Assembly (NCBI GenBank): GCA_965263045.1
Contig: CBDHGK010000041.1
Location: forward strand, 930,001 to 994,000
Origin: G963664115 sp965263045
GTDB lineage: Bacteria > Acidobacteriota > Terriglobia > 20CM-2-55-15
DNA length: 64,000 nucleotides
Direction of reading: 5' to 3'
Shown: in pieces, positions 16,633 to 25,742 of the stretch
Layout of the letters: every line of letters begins with the position of its first letter
Position numbering within the stretch: position 1 is the stretch's first letter
Notes under the pieces: generated by a model
Told to the model about the DNA's origin: nothing
Databases searched by the model: none
Seen by the model: the letters and a program-made list of their open reading frames with translations, nothing else
Position numbers and translations under genes: made by a program

Positions 16633-16962
16633 TCAGGAGAGTTGCTTCGATATGGCGTCCACGATCGTGTCCTTCGGGACGGCGCCGACAAGTTGTTCCT
16701 TGACCTGCCCGTCTTTAAAGATGAGCAACGTCGGTATGCCTCGGATCTGAAAACGCGCGGACAGGCTGCCGTGTGCATCCACGTCGAGTTTGCCGACCTT
16801 CACCTTGCCCACAAACTCTTCCGCAATCTGGTCCACTGTAGGTGCCAGCGTCCGGCATGGACCGCACCACGCCGCCCAGAAATCGACGAGCACCGGGACG
16901 TCGGATTTCTCAACTTCGTCTTCGAAGTTCGTCTCTGTGATTTCTACGGTATGTGCTCCCAT
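16633..16962 (-). CDS. trxA: Thioredoxin
   Basis: 109 residues, typical for thioredoxin 1. Active site WAAWCGPCRTLAP, conserved cis-proline region IRGIPTLLIFKDGQVKEQLVGAVPKDTI, and an N-terminal VEITETNFEDEVEKSDVPVLVDF. Cytoplasmic dithiol reductant. First gene of the trxA/ykgJ-like/purA group. Confidence 0.97.
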   Translation of the reverse strand: MGAHTVEITETNFEDEVEKSDVPVLVDFWAAWCGPCRTLAPTVDQIAEEFVGKVKVGKLDVDAHGSLSARFQIRGIPTLLIFKDGQVKEQLVGAVPKDTIVDAISKQLS

Positions 16963-17318
16963 CGGTGTCTCCAGGTTAAGTTTAGGCGCCAGCAGACTAA
17001 CTTAGCGGACACCTCCTGAAATGTCAAACAGGTGCGTGGCGCCACCCGGATCGAAAGTTGTCGTTACAGGCGGTCGCGGGATTTCGCACGCTCAATCAAC
17101 CTGGAATTCTAGTGACCTGTACCACCCAAATCGGGACCAGCGCCGATGGGTCTTGCCGGGGGAGATCGAGGCGCGAGACGGAAGTCGATGGCTTCACATC
17201 GACGACGGCTCGTAACGAAGATATCACCGGCGAATTTGGGGCTGAAGACGAGGGCTCCCTCTGGAATCGAGGAACGGGTCGTCGGGCGGGAGGTGATGGA
17301 AAGGCTCGGGAGGCGCTT
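16963..17318. other. Intergenic region upstream of trxA
   Basis: About 355 bases. The ORFs here lack protein-like composition. The right half should contain the trxA promoter side and the 3' end of the small minus-strand gene that follows. No repeat or clear hairpin terminator recognised. Confidence 0.4.
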
Positions 17319-17534
17319 TCAGGCCGAAACGTCGACTTTCACACCATGTTCTTCGGATTCCACCTGGCCGTCGGGTGTGTAAAGTACTTCGTTGGAATAT
17401 CTTGCCTTCTGTTTGGCTTTCTGTCGCTTTTGCTGTGAAGGTTTCCGGCGCCCGGAGTTAGTTGCCGGCTCGATCCGTTGGAGGCTGCCGATGCTCCAGT
17501 AGCCGGCGATCGGTTCGATTGTGTTTGTATCCAT
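17319..17534 (-). CDS. Small basic protein, unknown
   Basis: 71 residues from ATG 17534, preceded by CAAGAGGGCCTGGC; a second in-frame ATG at 17624 would add 30 residues. The sequence has an N-terminal IEPIAGYWSIGSLQRIEPATN, a lysine/glutamine-rich middle (RRKPSQQKRQKAKQKARY) and a C-terminal YTPDGQVESEEHGVKVDVSA. The composition is unlike a random frame. I do not recognise the family. It is divergent from the ketosynthase operon, sharing the 130-base promoter region. Confidence 0.5.
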   Translation of the reverse strand: MDTNTIEPIAGYWSIGSLQRIEPATNSGRRKPSQQKRQKAKQKARYSNEVLYTPDGQVESEEHGVKVDVSA

Positions 17535-17663
17535 GGCCAGGCCCTCTTGCCTGATCGTTGTATCGGCAGCGGCTTCACCGGACTTTAGGGTATATTCCCT
17601 GCCACAGTCATACACAGCTTTCATGCCGGGCGGACGGTTCGCTGACAGGGGGCACAAGTTCAC

Positions 17664-18944
17664 GTGGCGTTGATCAACCATCGGAATCCGTCCCCGGAGC
17701 GTATCGTAATCAGTGGTTTCGGCTGCCTGACGCCGGTGGGGGCCAGCCGCGAGGCGTTGTGGACGGCTTTTCGGGAAGGCTCCAGCGGGGTGGGGCGCAT
17801 CCAACGGTTCGATCCTTCGGCCTTCCCGGTGCAGATTGCCGGGGAAGTGCAGGGTGTGGATCCGTTCGAGAACCTGCCCCCTCGAGAGCGCTCCCACGTT
17901 TCCCGGGCAGCAGCCCTGGCCATCGGTGCCTCTCGGGCGGCGCTCGCCGACGCCCGGCTGGACCCGGCCGTGCTCGGCCTCGAAACCCGGCAACACATGG
18001 GTGTCGTTCTCGGAAGCGGGGGCGGCGGCCTGGAGTTTACCGAGCGGCAGTACGGCCACTACTTTCACGAGCAGTTGAAGAAGGCCAGCGCCTATGCCAT
18101 TCCGACATCGACCGCCGGATCGCTGAGCAGCGAGATTTCAATGGCATTCGGACTGCGGGGGCCAAGCCACGTCGTATCGACCGGATGCACCAGCTCCACC
18201 GACGCGATTTCTTACGCCTGTCATTCCATCCGGATGGGTCAGGCCGACGTCGTCGTCACCGGGGGTGTCGATGCCCCACTGGCTCCAGGAATCCTGTCCG
18301 GGTTTTGCCTGATGCGCGTGCTGACGCGGTCGTGGAATCAGGATCCGGAAGCCGGCTCGCGGCCGTTTTCCAGGGACCGGGACGGTATGGTCCTCGCAGA
18401 AGGCGCATGGATTTATATCCTCGAGAGCGAAGGCTCGGCCCGGGCTCGGGGGGCACGGATCTATGCGGAAGTGGCCGGTTACGGCTCCACCTGTGATGCC
18501 TACCACCGCGTCCGGCTCGATGAATTGGGCACCGAACCTGCGCGCGCCGTGGCGCTGGCTCTCAAAGACGCTGGTATCGGCCCCGACGAACTGGACTATG
18601 TGAGTCTGCATGGAACCTCGACCATGCTCAACGATCGAATCGAGACCCGGGCGCTCAAGATCGGTCTGGGCGCATCCGCTTGCCGGATCCCCATGAGCGC
18701 CTCGAAATCGATGTTCGGTCACCCCCAGGGAGCCAGCGGAGCGGCCGGCGTGAGTGCGGTTCTGTTTGCGATGGATGAGGGGTTGATTCCGCCGACGCTC
18801 AATCTCCGGAATCCGGATACCGAATGCGATCTCGACTACACGCCGCTTGTGGCCCGAAGAAGCGCCGTGCAATACGGTCTCGCCAACTGCATCGGTTTCG
18901 GATCCAAGAACTCGGCCATTGTCTTGAAGAGGCTGGATGTTTGA
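17664..18944 (+). CDS. Beta-ketoacyl synthase (FabF-like)
   Basis: 426 residues from GTG 17664. Thiolase-fold condensing enzyme: N-terminal IVISGFGCLTPVGAS, nucleophile in VVSTGCTSSTDAISYA (Cys about 172), first histidine in VSLHGTSTMLND, second in SKSMFGHPQGASGAAG, and C-terminal NCIGFGSKNSAIVLKR. It therefore has the complete C-H-H triad and should condense acyl and malonyl groups. Because it heads an operon with a methyltransferase, a flavin reductase and a glycosyltransferase, and no fabD/acpP/fabG are near, it more likely serves a dedicated polyketide or lipid pathway than housekeeping fatty acid synthesis. Confidence 0.92.
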   Translation: MALINHRNPSPERIVISGFGCLTPVGASREALWTAFREGSSGVGRIQRFDPSAFPVQIAGEVQGVDPFENLPPRERSHVSRAAALAIGASRAALADARLDPAVLGLETRQHMGVVLGSGGGGLEFTERQYGHYFHEQLKKASAYAIPTSTAGSLSSEISMAFGLRGPSHVVSTGCTSSTDAISYACHSIRMGQADVVVTGGVDAPLAPGILSGFCLMRVLTRSWNQDPEAGSRPFSRDRDGMVLAEGAWIYILESEGSARARGARIYAEVAGYGSTCDAYHRVRLDELGTEPARAVALALKDAGIGPDELDYVSLHGTSTMLNDRIETRALKIGLGASACRIPMSASKSMFGHPQGASGAAGVSAVLFAMDEGLIPPTLNLRNPDTECDLDYTPLVARRSAVQYGLANCIGFGSKNSAIVLKRLDV

Positions 18945-19647
18945 CCTGAAACGGAGAGTCGACACTGCGGAGATGATGGATGATCCGGCGTGTCGGGGGG
19001 AGGAATTGCTGCGGGCCTACCGGGAGCTGGCAACCATCAACCGATATCTCGGTGGCGTCCGCGCGGTGCGACGTTTTCTACCCCCGGTGACCGAGCCGCT
19101 CTTACTGGATGTGGCTTCGGGAGGATGCGACGTCGGCGACCGCCTGGCCGAAAGCGGCCCATGGCGGGTCGTCGGACTGGACTTGAACAGCACCGGTCTT
19201 TCCATGGCCTCGGCAACGATTCCTGTGGTGGGTGACGCCTTCATCCTGCCCTTCGGCGACAATGCCTTCGACTGCGTCACGGCGTCGCTGTTGTTCCACC
19301 ATCTTTCCGACACCGATTGCGTACGGGTCCTGCGGGAAATGCACCGCGTTGCCCGCCTCCGGCTGATCGTCAACGATCTACACCGGGCTCGGATCGCGTA
19401 CGGGTCGATATTCGCGCTGACGCGGTTGTTCAGGGGCGGGCGCATGGTGCAGAACGATGGGCCGCTATCGGTGAGACGTGCGTTTCGGCCGGGGGAACTC
19501 CTGGAAATTGCGCGCCGCGCCGGCCTCGAAGGGCGGGTGCACCGCAGTTTTCCTTATCGCCTTGTGCTGATCGTCGACAAGGAGCATGCCAATCGAAACA
19601 AACGAAAGGCAAAGCAAATGCTGAAACAGGGGTCGCCCAAATGCTGA
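18937..19647 (+). CDS. Class I SAM-dependent methyltransferase
   Basis: 236 residues, start overlapping the ketosynthase end by 8 bases. SAM motif LLLDVASGGCDVGDRLAES, post I VVGLDLN, GDAFILPFGDNAFDCVTASLLFHHLSD and then VLREMHRVARLRLIVNDLHRARIAY. The part VNDLHR...LTRLFRGGRMVQNDGPLSVRRAFRPGELLEIARRAGL is typical of methyltransferases encoded beside type III or related polyketide synthases and flavin reductases. Probably methylates the product of the upstream synthase. Confidence 0.9.
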   Translation: MFDLKRRVDTAEMMDDPACRGEELLRAYRELATINRYLGGVRAVRRFLPPVTEPLLLDVASGGCDVGDRLAESGPWRVVGLDLNSTGLSMASATIPVVGDAFILPFGDNAFDCVTASLLFHHLSDTDCVRVLREMHRVARLRLIVNDLHRARIAYGSIFALTRLFRGGRMVQNDGPLSVRRAFRPGELLEIARRAGLEGRVHRSFPYRLVLIVDKEHANRNKRKAKQMLKQGSPKC

Positions 19648-19660
19648 TACAGGGTTCGCA

Positions 19661-20686
19661 ATGAAGAGGGACACCGACTACGAACGTGGCCGACACCAGG
19701 TTCTGATCGTGGGCGGCAGTCTGGCCGGGGCGGCCTGCGCAATTGCGCTCTGTCAGGCCGGCGTCGATGCCATCGCCCTCGACCGGGGTGAGTTTCCGCG
19801 TCGGAAAGTTTGCGGTGGATTTCTCTCACCCGGTGCGATCCGATGCCTGGACGATTTGGGAGTGCTCGCCGCGCTGCGGTCCCGGGGTGCGGTTGGGGTC
19901 GCGGAGGCACGCCTCCGTCTGGATCATCGATGTATCGAAATCCCTTTCGACTCGCCGGGTCTTGGAGTTTCCCGTGAGCTGCTGGACCAGATCCTGGCCG
20001 AGGCCGCAAGCGTGCGATTCCGAAGCTCTGTGGAACGGGTCGAGCCTCTGAAACAAGGATTTCGTGTCTTCGGCGCCGCATCGGATGGGAAGGGTTTTCG
20101 CTTCGATGCCGATATCGTCATCGATGCTGCGGGAAGCTTGAGTCGATTGAGCCGCCGCCGGACGCGACCCCAGTTCGGCGTCCAGTACTATGAGCAGCGC
20201 TCGAGGAGTTCCACTCTGGAATTTAGTTTTTTTCAGGGCGGATACGGCGGATCGGTGTCGGTCGACGGTGGCCGGACCAATTCCTGTTTTCTCGTTGATA
20301 AGTCGCGCTTGGGTGGATATCTCGAACGTGAAGGGTGCATCGTGACCGGATCGGTGGGATACACTCGGACCCGGGGGCCGTGCCTGGCGGTTGGCGATGC
20401 CGGCGGTCTGATCGATCCGTTTTGTGGCGAGGGAATACGCCACGCGCTGGAATCGGGGAAATTGGCCGGCCGGATCGTTGCCGATGGGCTCGATGCCGGA
20501 CACGCGTATTCGAGCATCCGCAAATCCTATGACCGCAGCGTCCATCTGGCGTGGCGGAGAAAACGGGCCGTGGCATCCATGCTACGGTGGGTTCTGGATC
20601 GTCGTTCTCCACGGTGGGCCGCCTTTGCTCTGGGCGGTCGCTTTCAGGCTTTGGTTCCAACACTGCTCCATCAACTCTGGAGTTAG
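19661..20686 (+). CDS. FAD-dependent oxidoreductase, geranylgeranyl-reductase / hydroxylase type
   Basis: 341 residues. N-terminal dinucleotide fold VLIVGGSLAGAACAIALCQAGVDAIALDRGEFPRRKVCGGFLSPGA, then DADIVIDAAGSLSRLSRR, and the second FAD motif CLAVGDAGGLIDPFCGEGIRHALESGKLAG. This is the pattern of aromatic hydroxylases and geranylgeranyl reductases. Third gene of the ketosynthase operon, 13 bases after the methyltransferase; suggests an oxidative or reductive tailoring step. Confidence 0.9.
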   Translation: MKRDTDYERGRHQVLIVGGSLAGAACAIALCQAGVDAIALDRGEFPRRKVCGGFLSPGAIRCLDDLGVLAALRSRGAVGVAEARLRLDHRCIEIPFDSPGLGVSRELLDQILAEAASVRFRSSVERVEPLKQGFRVFGAASDGKGFRFDADIVIDAAGSLSRLSRRRTRPQFGVQYYEQRSRSSTLEFSFFQGGYGGSVSVDGGRTNSCFLVDKSRLGGYLEREGCIVTGSVGYTRTRGPCLAVGDAGGLIDPFCGEGIRHALESGKLAGRIVADGLDAGHAYSSIRKSYDRSVHLAWRRKRAVASMLRWVLDRRSPRWAAFALGGRFQALVPTLLHQLWS

Positions 20687-20749
20687 TCGGCGCTATTTCC
20701 GGCAAATTCGCTCGACTTTCATTACAGGCCGACAAGGCCCACCCGATAA

Positions 20750-21889
20750 ATGGACATCGTTCTCTATTTTCTTTCGTTTATTGCGATCATCCAGGGTCTG
20801 ATATCACTGCGGGATGGACGCCATAACTTAAAGTATACCTTAACCTATCGCACGCCCCGGGCCAATGATGGCCCGGTCGTCGTTTTCTGTCCCGTCAAAG
20901 GTGCCGATGACGGTCTCGAGGCGACGATCGGCTCCCTCCTCGCGCAGTCCCACACCGCCTACCGGATCGTTTTCATTGTCGATTCGGAATCCGACCCGGC
21001 GTTTCCAGTCCTGTCAGCCGCTGGCAGGGAAGTCCTGGTCGCGGGCCCGGCGATCGGGTGCGGGCAGAAAGTCCACAACCTGATCCATGGCGTCCTCACC
21101 GCAGGTGAAGGGAGCGACACGTTTGTTTTTTGCGATGCGGACGCACGGTTCCCGCCCGACTGGCTCAGGACGCTGGTCGCCCCTTTGGAAGATTCGGCGG
21201 TGGGTGCCACGACGGGATACCGGTGGTATGTCGGCGCCCCGAACAGCCTGCCGACGTGGCTCCGATCGGCATGGAACGCAACGGCCGCTGGTTTTCTGGG
21301 TCCCCATTCGAGGAATTTCGTATGGGGCGGATCGACGGCGATCCGGCGGGTGATTTTTGAGCAGGCCCGGGTTCTCGATCAGTGGCAGGGGGCGCTCAGC
21401 GATGATTACGCGTTGACCACCGCGGTGGGTCGGGCCGGATTTCGAATCGTTTACGTGCCGACGTGCCTGGTGGCTTCCTACGGTCGGTGCACATGGCGGG
21501 AGTTGATGGAGTTCACCACCCGTCAGATCCTGATCACACGGGTGTACGCCCCGCGAATGTGGGCCCTCGGCCTGGTGACATACACGCTGTTCAACGGGAC
21601 GTTTCTGTGGCTCACGTTTCGCATGTGGGGTGACTGGCGATTCTTCTTTCCGTGGGCCCTTATTTATGGCCTGTCAATCGTCCGGGCGGATCTGCGATTT
21701 TCGGCTGCGGCGCATGTGCTGATGGATGTCGGGCGTGATGGTCACCGCTGGTTTTATCGGATGTGTCCGCCGCTGACGGCACTGTTGTATGAGTGGAATT
21801 TTCTGCGTACCCTCGTGGGCCGTCGCCTGGTCTGGAAGGGGATTGCCTACACACTCCGTTCCCCCCGCGAAACGCGGGTGGGGAAGTGA
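20750..21889 (+). CDS. Glycosyltransferase family 2 / GT21-like membrane protein
   Basis: 379 residues. An N-terminal helix (DIVLYFLSFIAIIQGLISL) is followed by a GT-A domain: GPVVVFCPVKGADDGLEATIGSLLAQSHTAYRIVFIVDSESDPAF, the DAD metal motif in TFVFCDADARFPPDWL, WGGSTAIRR, and LSDDYALTTAVGRAGFRIVYVP, the D..D region of ceramide-glucosyltransferase-like enzymes. The C-terminal third has two or more membrane helices. It may glycosylate the lipid or polyketide made by the upstream genes, or be an independent 3' gene (63-base gap). Confidence 0.88.
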   Translation: MDIVLYFLSFIAIIQGLISLRDGRHNLKYTLTYRTPRANDGPVVVFCPVKGADDGLEATIGSLLAQSHTAYRIVFIVDSESDPAFPVLSAAGREVLVAGPAIGCGQKVHNLIHGVLTAGEGSDTFVFCDADARFPPDWLRTLVAPLEDSAVGATTGYRWYVGAPNSLPTWLRSAWNATAAGFLGPHSRNFVWGGSTAIRRVIFEQARVLDQWQGALSDDYALTTAVGRAGFRIVYVPTCLVASYGRCTWRELMEFTTRQILITRVYAPRMWALGLVTYTLFNGTFLWLTFRMWGDWRFFFPWALIYGLSIVRADLRFSAAAHVLMDVGRDGHRWFYRMCPPLTALLYEWNFLRTLVGRRLVWKGIAYTLRSPRETRVGK

Positions 21890-22207
21890 GGCGTTCACGA
21901 CCCGGGAGCGCCCGCCTTTGATCCCGGGTCTGGAGGGGAATTTTGCCCGACCCCTCTATCCGAGGGCCAGTCTCTCCGACAGGCGGGGGGCCCCACCCGG
22001 GCGATGGCACGACCTGACCGACAATCGAAGGGTTGAAGCCGGTGCCCGAGGATCCCCGCCGTCGTTCGGTGGCGGGTGCACCGCGGAGGGGTCCTCTGCG
22101 TTCGGATCCAGCAGCTGATTGTGACCGCTCGGCCAGCACCCCCCACTGGCTGCCCGGTCACGATCGCTGTCCCGAGTGGTAGGGAGAGATGGACCCAATC
22201 TGCTAGG
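21890..22207. other. GC-rich intergenic region upstream of panB
   Basis: About 320 bases with no supported gene. Contains short inverted repeats such as GACCCGGGAGCGC...ATCCCGGGTC near 21899-21930, possibly the terminator of the upstream operon though no T-run follows. The panB promoter should lie in the right half. Confidence 0.4.
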
Positions 22208-22216
22208 ATGGACCGT

Positions 22217-23059
22217 ATGTCCGCAGCGGTTAAACCCGTCCGGGTCCCTGATCTTGTAGCCATGAAGCGTAATGGCGAGAAGATCACGATGCTGACCGCA
22301 TATGACGCCACGATGGCGCGCCTGCTGGATGTTGCCGGTATTGACATCCTCCTGGTCGGCGACTCGCTCGGGATGGTCGTCATGGGCTATGAAACCACCG
22401 TCCCAGTCACACTGGATATGATGGTGCATCACTGCGGTGCGGTCGTTCGCGGCACCGGGCGTGCGCTGGTGGTTGCCGATCTGCCCTTTCTGACCTACCA
22501 GATCGATGCCGCGGAAACTTTGCGGAATGCGGGCCGGCTGATCCAGGAAGGCGGCGCCGCCGCCGTCAAAATTGAAGGCGGTCACGCGATCCTGGACCCG
22601 GCGCGCCGGCTTCGGGATGCCGGCATCCCCGTCATGGGTCATTTAGGATTGACGCCGCAGTCCGTTCATCAGATTGGGGGCTTCCGCCCGCAGGCCCAGA
22701 CGGTGGAGGACGGAGAACGCCTCATCGAGGATGCCATCGCGCTGGAAAGCGCGGGCGTTTTCGCCATCGTCCTGGAATCCATACCGGGCGAGATCGCCGA
22801 GCGCGTGACCGCATCGGTTGCCATTCCCACGATCGGGATCGGCGCAGGTTCCGACTGCGACGGGCAGGTGCTGGTGAGCTACGACATGCTGGGACTGTTC
22901 GACGAATTCGTTCCATCGTTTGTCAAACAGTATGCCCAGCTGGGCGACACCGTTAAGCATGCCGCCCGGGCGTACGCCGACGATGTCCGGTCGGGCCGTT
23001 TTCCCGAGCCCGGGGGCCGAAAAACACGTGTGAAGACGCTCGGCGAGCGGAATCGGTGA
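22217..23059 (+). CDS. panB: 3-methyl-2-oxobutanoate hydroxymethyltransferase
   Basis: 280 residues from ATG 22217, chosen for AGGATGG just upstream; ATG 22208 is an alternative adding three residues. Makes ketopantoate from ketoisovalerate and methylene-THF, the first step of pantothenate synthesis. Motifs: KITMLTAYDATMARLLDVAGIDILLVGDSLGMVVMGYETT, metal-binding VVADLPFLTYQ, KIEGG, VMGHLGLTPQSVHQIGGF, LESIPGEIAERVT and IGIGAGSDCDGQVLVSYDMLG. Its stop overlaps the panC start. Confidence 0.97.
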   Translation: MSAAVKPVRVPDLVAMKRNGEKITMLTAYDATMARLLDVAGIDILLVGDSLGMVVMGYETTVPVTLDMMVHHCGAVVRGTGRALVVADLPFLTYQIDAAETLRNAGRLIQEGGAAAVKIEGGHAILDPARRLRDAGIPVMGHLGLTPQSVHQIGGFRPQAQTVEDGERLIEDAIALESAGVFAIVLESIPGEIAERVTASVAIPTIGIGAGSDCDGQVLVSYDMLGLFDEFVPSFVKQYAQLGDTVKHAARAYADDVRSGRFPEPGGRKTRVKTLGERNR

Positions 23060-23934
23060 TGGTCGAAGCGTTTCGGACCGTCCGGGAAATCCGGACCTAT
23101 GTGGATCGTGGGCGCCGGGGGGAAATCCCTCTTGGGCTGGTACCCACGATGGGCGCGCTTCATGAAGGGCACGGAAGCCTGATTCAGCTGGCCCGGGACC
23201 AGTGCGAAACCGTCGTCGTCAGCATTTTTGTCAACGCGCTGCAGTTCGGACCGACGGAGGATGCCGCCACCTACCCGCGGCGCCTCGACGAAGATCTGCT
23301 CTTTTGCCAGAGGCGGGGTGTCGACGCGCTGTTTACGCCGACGGATGAGGAAATGTACCCGGCGGGCGTAAACCCTCCCGTAGAGGTGGGTCCTGAAGCC
23401 GACGGTTTGTGCGGCGCATTCCGGCCGGGCCATTTTCAGGGCGTCGCGACAGCCGTCCTGAAATTGTTCGAGATCGTGGAGCCGGACCGGGCCTACTTTG
23501 GTGAAAAGGACATTCAGCAACTCGCGGTGATCTCGCGGATGACCCGCGATCAGGGGCTCGGCGTGGACATTGTTGCCGGTCCGACCCAGCGCGACCCCGA
23601 TGGGCTGGCCATCAGCTCGCGGAACGAGTATCTGGACAGCGAGGAACGCCAGATCGCACCCGTTCTCTACCGCGCATTGCGTGTGGCGCGGCAACGCATT
23701 GGTGACGGGAATCGCGATCCCGGGGTGGTCCAGAGCGCGGCCCTGAAAGTACTGGAATTCGAACCCCTTGTGCGGGTTGAATACCTCGAAATCGTGAATC
23801 CGGAGACGATGCAGGCGGTCGATGAAATCGTGGAACCGGTGCGTGCAGCCGGTGCGATCTGGATCGGAGACACCCGGCTGATCGACAATATCCTCTGCGA
23901 ACCGTCGAAAAAAAGCCGACGGGGACGGAAATAA
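23059..23934 (+). CDS. panC: Pantothenate synthetase (pantoate-beta-alanine ligase)
   Basis: 291 residues from ATG 23059, overlapping panB by one base (TGATG). ATP-binding signature LVPTMGALHEGHGSLIQLARDQC, FVNALQFGPTEDAATYPR, FRPGHFQGVATAVLKLFEIVEPDRAYFGEKDIQQLAVI and SSRNEYLDSEER. Completes pantothenate synthesis with PanB. Confidence 0.97.
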   Translation: MVEAFRTVREIRTYVDRGRRGEIPLGLVPTMGALHEGHGSLIQLARDQCETVVVSIFVNALQFGPTEDAATYPRRLDEDLLFCQRRGVDALFTPTDEEMYPAGVNPPVEVGPEADGLCGAFRPGHFQGVATAVLKLFEIVEPDRAYFGEKDIQQLAVISRMTRDQGLGVDIVAGPTQRDPDGLAISSRNEYLDSEERQIAPVLYRALRVARQRIGDGNRDPGVVQSAALKVLEFEPLVRVEYLEIVNPETMQAVDEIVEPVRAAGAIWIGDTRLIDNILCEPSKKSRRGRK

Positions 23935-24186
23935 GAGCCCCCATGGGATGTCGCGGATCTGTTCGGGCGCGTTTGCTCGTCCGTGCAAATGCGAGAGCCG
24001 GCCGGTTAGGCATTGATCTGAAAACAATGGCCACATGTGATTTGCGCAATCAGTGGCCTCCCGAACACACCCGGAATCTCGAGCGAGGCAGACGGCGCGC
24101 CGCCGTTGTGAACGTCCCTGGCATCCAAGTTATGTTAGGATATGCCGCTCTGAAATACAGCACGCAGAAGGAATACATAGCCTGAA

Positions 24187-25026
24187 ATGAGCACCAAAAA
24201 GCAACGGATCCAGGTCGCGCACAGTCCTGACTCTGACGACGCATTCATGTTTTACGCAATGGCCACGCGCAAGCTCGACACCGGTCGGCTCAGCTACCAT
24301 CACACACTGTCCGACATTGAAACTCTGAACAAAAAGGCCGTTGACGGTGAGTACGAAGTCAGTGCGATCTCTTTCCATGCGTATGCGTACCTGGCCGACA
24401 AATACGCGGTCCTCAGCTCGGGTGGCAGCATGGGCTCCAATTACGGCCCCGTACTGGTTTCAGCCAGGCCTCTCCGACGCGATCGGCTGGGCCGGAAAAA
24501 AATCGCAATTCCCGGCACTCTGACCACGGCATTCCTCGCGCTTCGACTGTTCTCACCCGATATCACCTATGAAGTGGTGCCCTTCGATAAGATTCTGGAC
24601 GTGCTCCCGGACGGGGACTTTGATGCGGGTCTGCTCATCCACGAAGGACAGCTCAATTACCGGGACCTTGGATTTCACAAGGTGATCGACCTCGGCGAAT
24701 GGTGGAATGACGAGACGGGTCTGCCCCTGCCTCTGGGCGGAAATGTCGTACGGCGCGACCTGGGTTCGGTCGTGATGAAGCAGGTATCGAATCACATCAG
24801 GGAGAGCATCCGGTACGGCTTGGACCACCGGGCAGAGGCTATGGAATACGCTCTGGAATTCGCACGTGGCCTTGACGCCCAGCGGGCCGACCGCTTCGTC
24901 GGCATGTATGTCAACGAACTCACACTCGACTATGGTGTCGAGGGCCGGAAGGCAATCCGCCGGCTGCTGCGCGACGCCCACCGGGCGGGACTGACTCCGA
25001 AGCCGCCCCGTATCGACTTTGTCTGA
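24187..25026 (+). CDS. mqnD: MqnA/MqnD-family protein, 1,4-dihydroxy-6-naphthoate synthase
   Basis: 279 residues. Periplasmic-binding-protein fold used by menaquinone futalosine-pathway enzymes. Signature AHSPDSDDAFMFYAMATRKLDT, SDIETLNKKAVDGEYEVSAISFHAYAYLADKYAVLSSGGSMGSNYGPVLV, GTLTTAFLALRLF, and DAGLLIHEGQLNYRDLGFHKVIDLGEWW, with a C-terminal NHIRESIRYGL helix. The AHSPDSDDAF/ LIHEGQLNY pattern matches the MqnD side of the family rather than MqnA. Implies the organism makes menaquinone by the futalosine route. The 250-base gap upstream contains a plausible promoter. Confidence 0.88.
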   Translation: MSTKKQRIQVAHSPDSDDAFMFYAMATRKLDTGRLSYHHTLSDIETLNKKAVDGEYEVSAISFHAYAYLADKYAVLSSGGSMGSNYGPVLVSARPLRRDRLGRKKIAIPGTLTTAFLALRLFSPDITYEVVPFDKILDVLPDGDFDAGLLIHEGQLNYRDLGFHKVIDLGEWWNDETGLPLPLGGNVVRRDLGSVVMKQVSNHIRESIRYGLDHRAEAMEYALEFARGLDAQRADRFVGMYVNELTLDYGVEGRKAIRRLLRDAHRAGLTPKPPRIDFV

Positions 25027-25060
25027 TTATTGACGACGCCCGTTCGGTTTCTGATTCGAT

Positions 25061-25546
25061 ATGGACGAAGAGGAACGAAAGCGGCAAGCCGCAGCGATGT
25101 TCACTGAGGCCTATCAGCTTCAGATGAAGGGCGCACTCGGCGCCGCAATCGCGCTGTATAAGCAATCGATTGCGACCTACCCCACCGCTGAAGCCCATAC
25201 GTTTCTCGGCTGGACCTATAGTCAGCAGGATCGTCTCGACGAGGCCATCGAAGAGTGTCGGGAGGCGATTCGAATCGATCCGGACTTCGGCAATCCTTAC
25301 AACGATATCGGTGCGTATCTCATGCAGAGGGGTGAAGTCGATGAAGCAATCGACTGGTTTTGTCAGGCTCTCCAAGCCCCGCGTTATGACAGCTATTGTT
25401 TCCCCCACATGAACCTGGGGCGGGCCTACGAACGGAAGCGTATGTGGGTGCGGGCCCTCGGGGAATACCAATTGGCCGTCCGGGAGCAATCCGAGTACAG
25501 ACCTGCCCTGGAAGGCATCGCACGCATTCGTGGCCTTCTGAACTGA
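25061..25546 (+). CDS. Tetratricopeptide-repeat protein
   Basis: 161 residues made of about three to four TPR units: AYQLQMKGALGAAIALYKQSIATYPTAEAHTFLGWTYSQQDRLDEAIEECREAIRIDPDFGNPYNDIGAYLMQRGEVDEAIDWFCQAL and a last unit NLGRAYERKRMWVRALGEYQLAV. No signal peptide, so cytoplasmic. Protein partner unknown. Follows mqnD by 34 bases. Confidence 0.9.
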   Translation: MDEEERKRQAAAMFTEAYQLQMKGALGAAIALYKQSIATYPTAEAHTFLGWTYSQQDRLDEAIEECREAIRIDPDFGNPYNDIGAYLMQRGEVDEAIDWFCQALQAPRYDSYCFPHMNLGRAYERKRMWVRALGEYQLAVREQSEYRPALEGIARIRGLLN

Positions 25547-25604
25547 ATCGCCGGGCTGCTATGGGATCGATTCTCGGGAGCAGAGCGCTTCCAGAATTGA
25601 AATA

Positions 25605-25652
25605 ACACCTGCATATTGGGTATATTTCTTCACTTAACACAATATATGGGCT
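25605..25652 (+). promoter_or_regulatory. Pair of NrdR-like boxes upstream of nrdJ
   Basis: ACACCTGCATATTGGG at 25605 and ACACAATATATGGGCT at 25637 both resemble the NrdR consensus (ACACwATATATwGTGT). Their starts are 32 bases apart, about three helical turns, the standard spacing of tandem NrdR boxes. The second box is the better match. They lie about 90-140 bases before the nrdJ start. Confidence 0.6.
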
Positions 25653-25742
25653 TAATGTAGACCTGATCTGTCCCCTACCGAACCTAGGGTTGGGAACGCG
25701 TCGACGTATCCGGCGACTATCAGACTTTGGAGGGGGCGGGCG

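Noticed and set aside
23943..24185. 80-codon ORF between panC and mqnD
   Set aside because: No RBS or domain and a basic, random composition; the segment more likely holds the mqnD promoter.
25547..25742. Cobalamin riboswitch before nrdJ
   Set aside because: The conserved B12-box and the long stem arrangement are absent; the NrdR-like boxes explain the AT-rich segment better.
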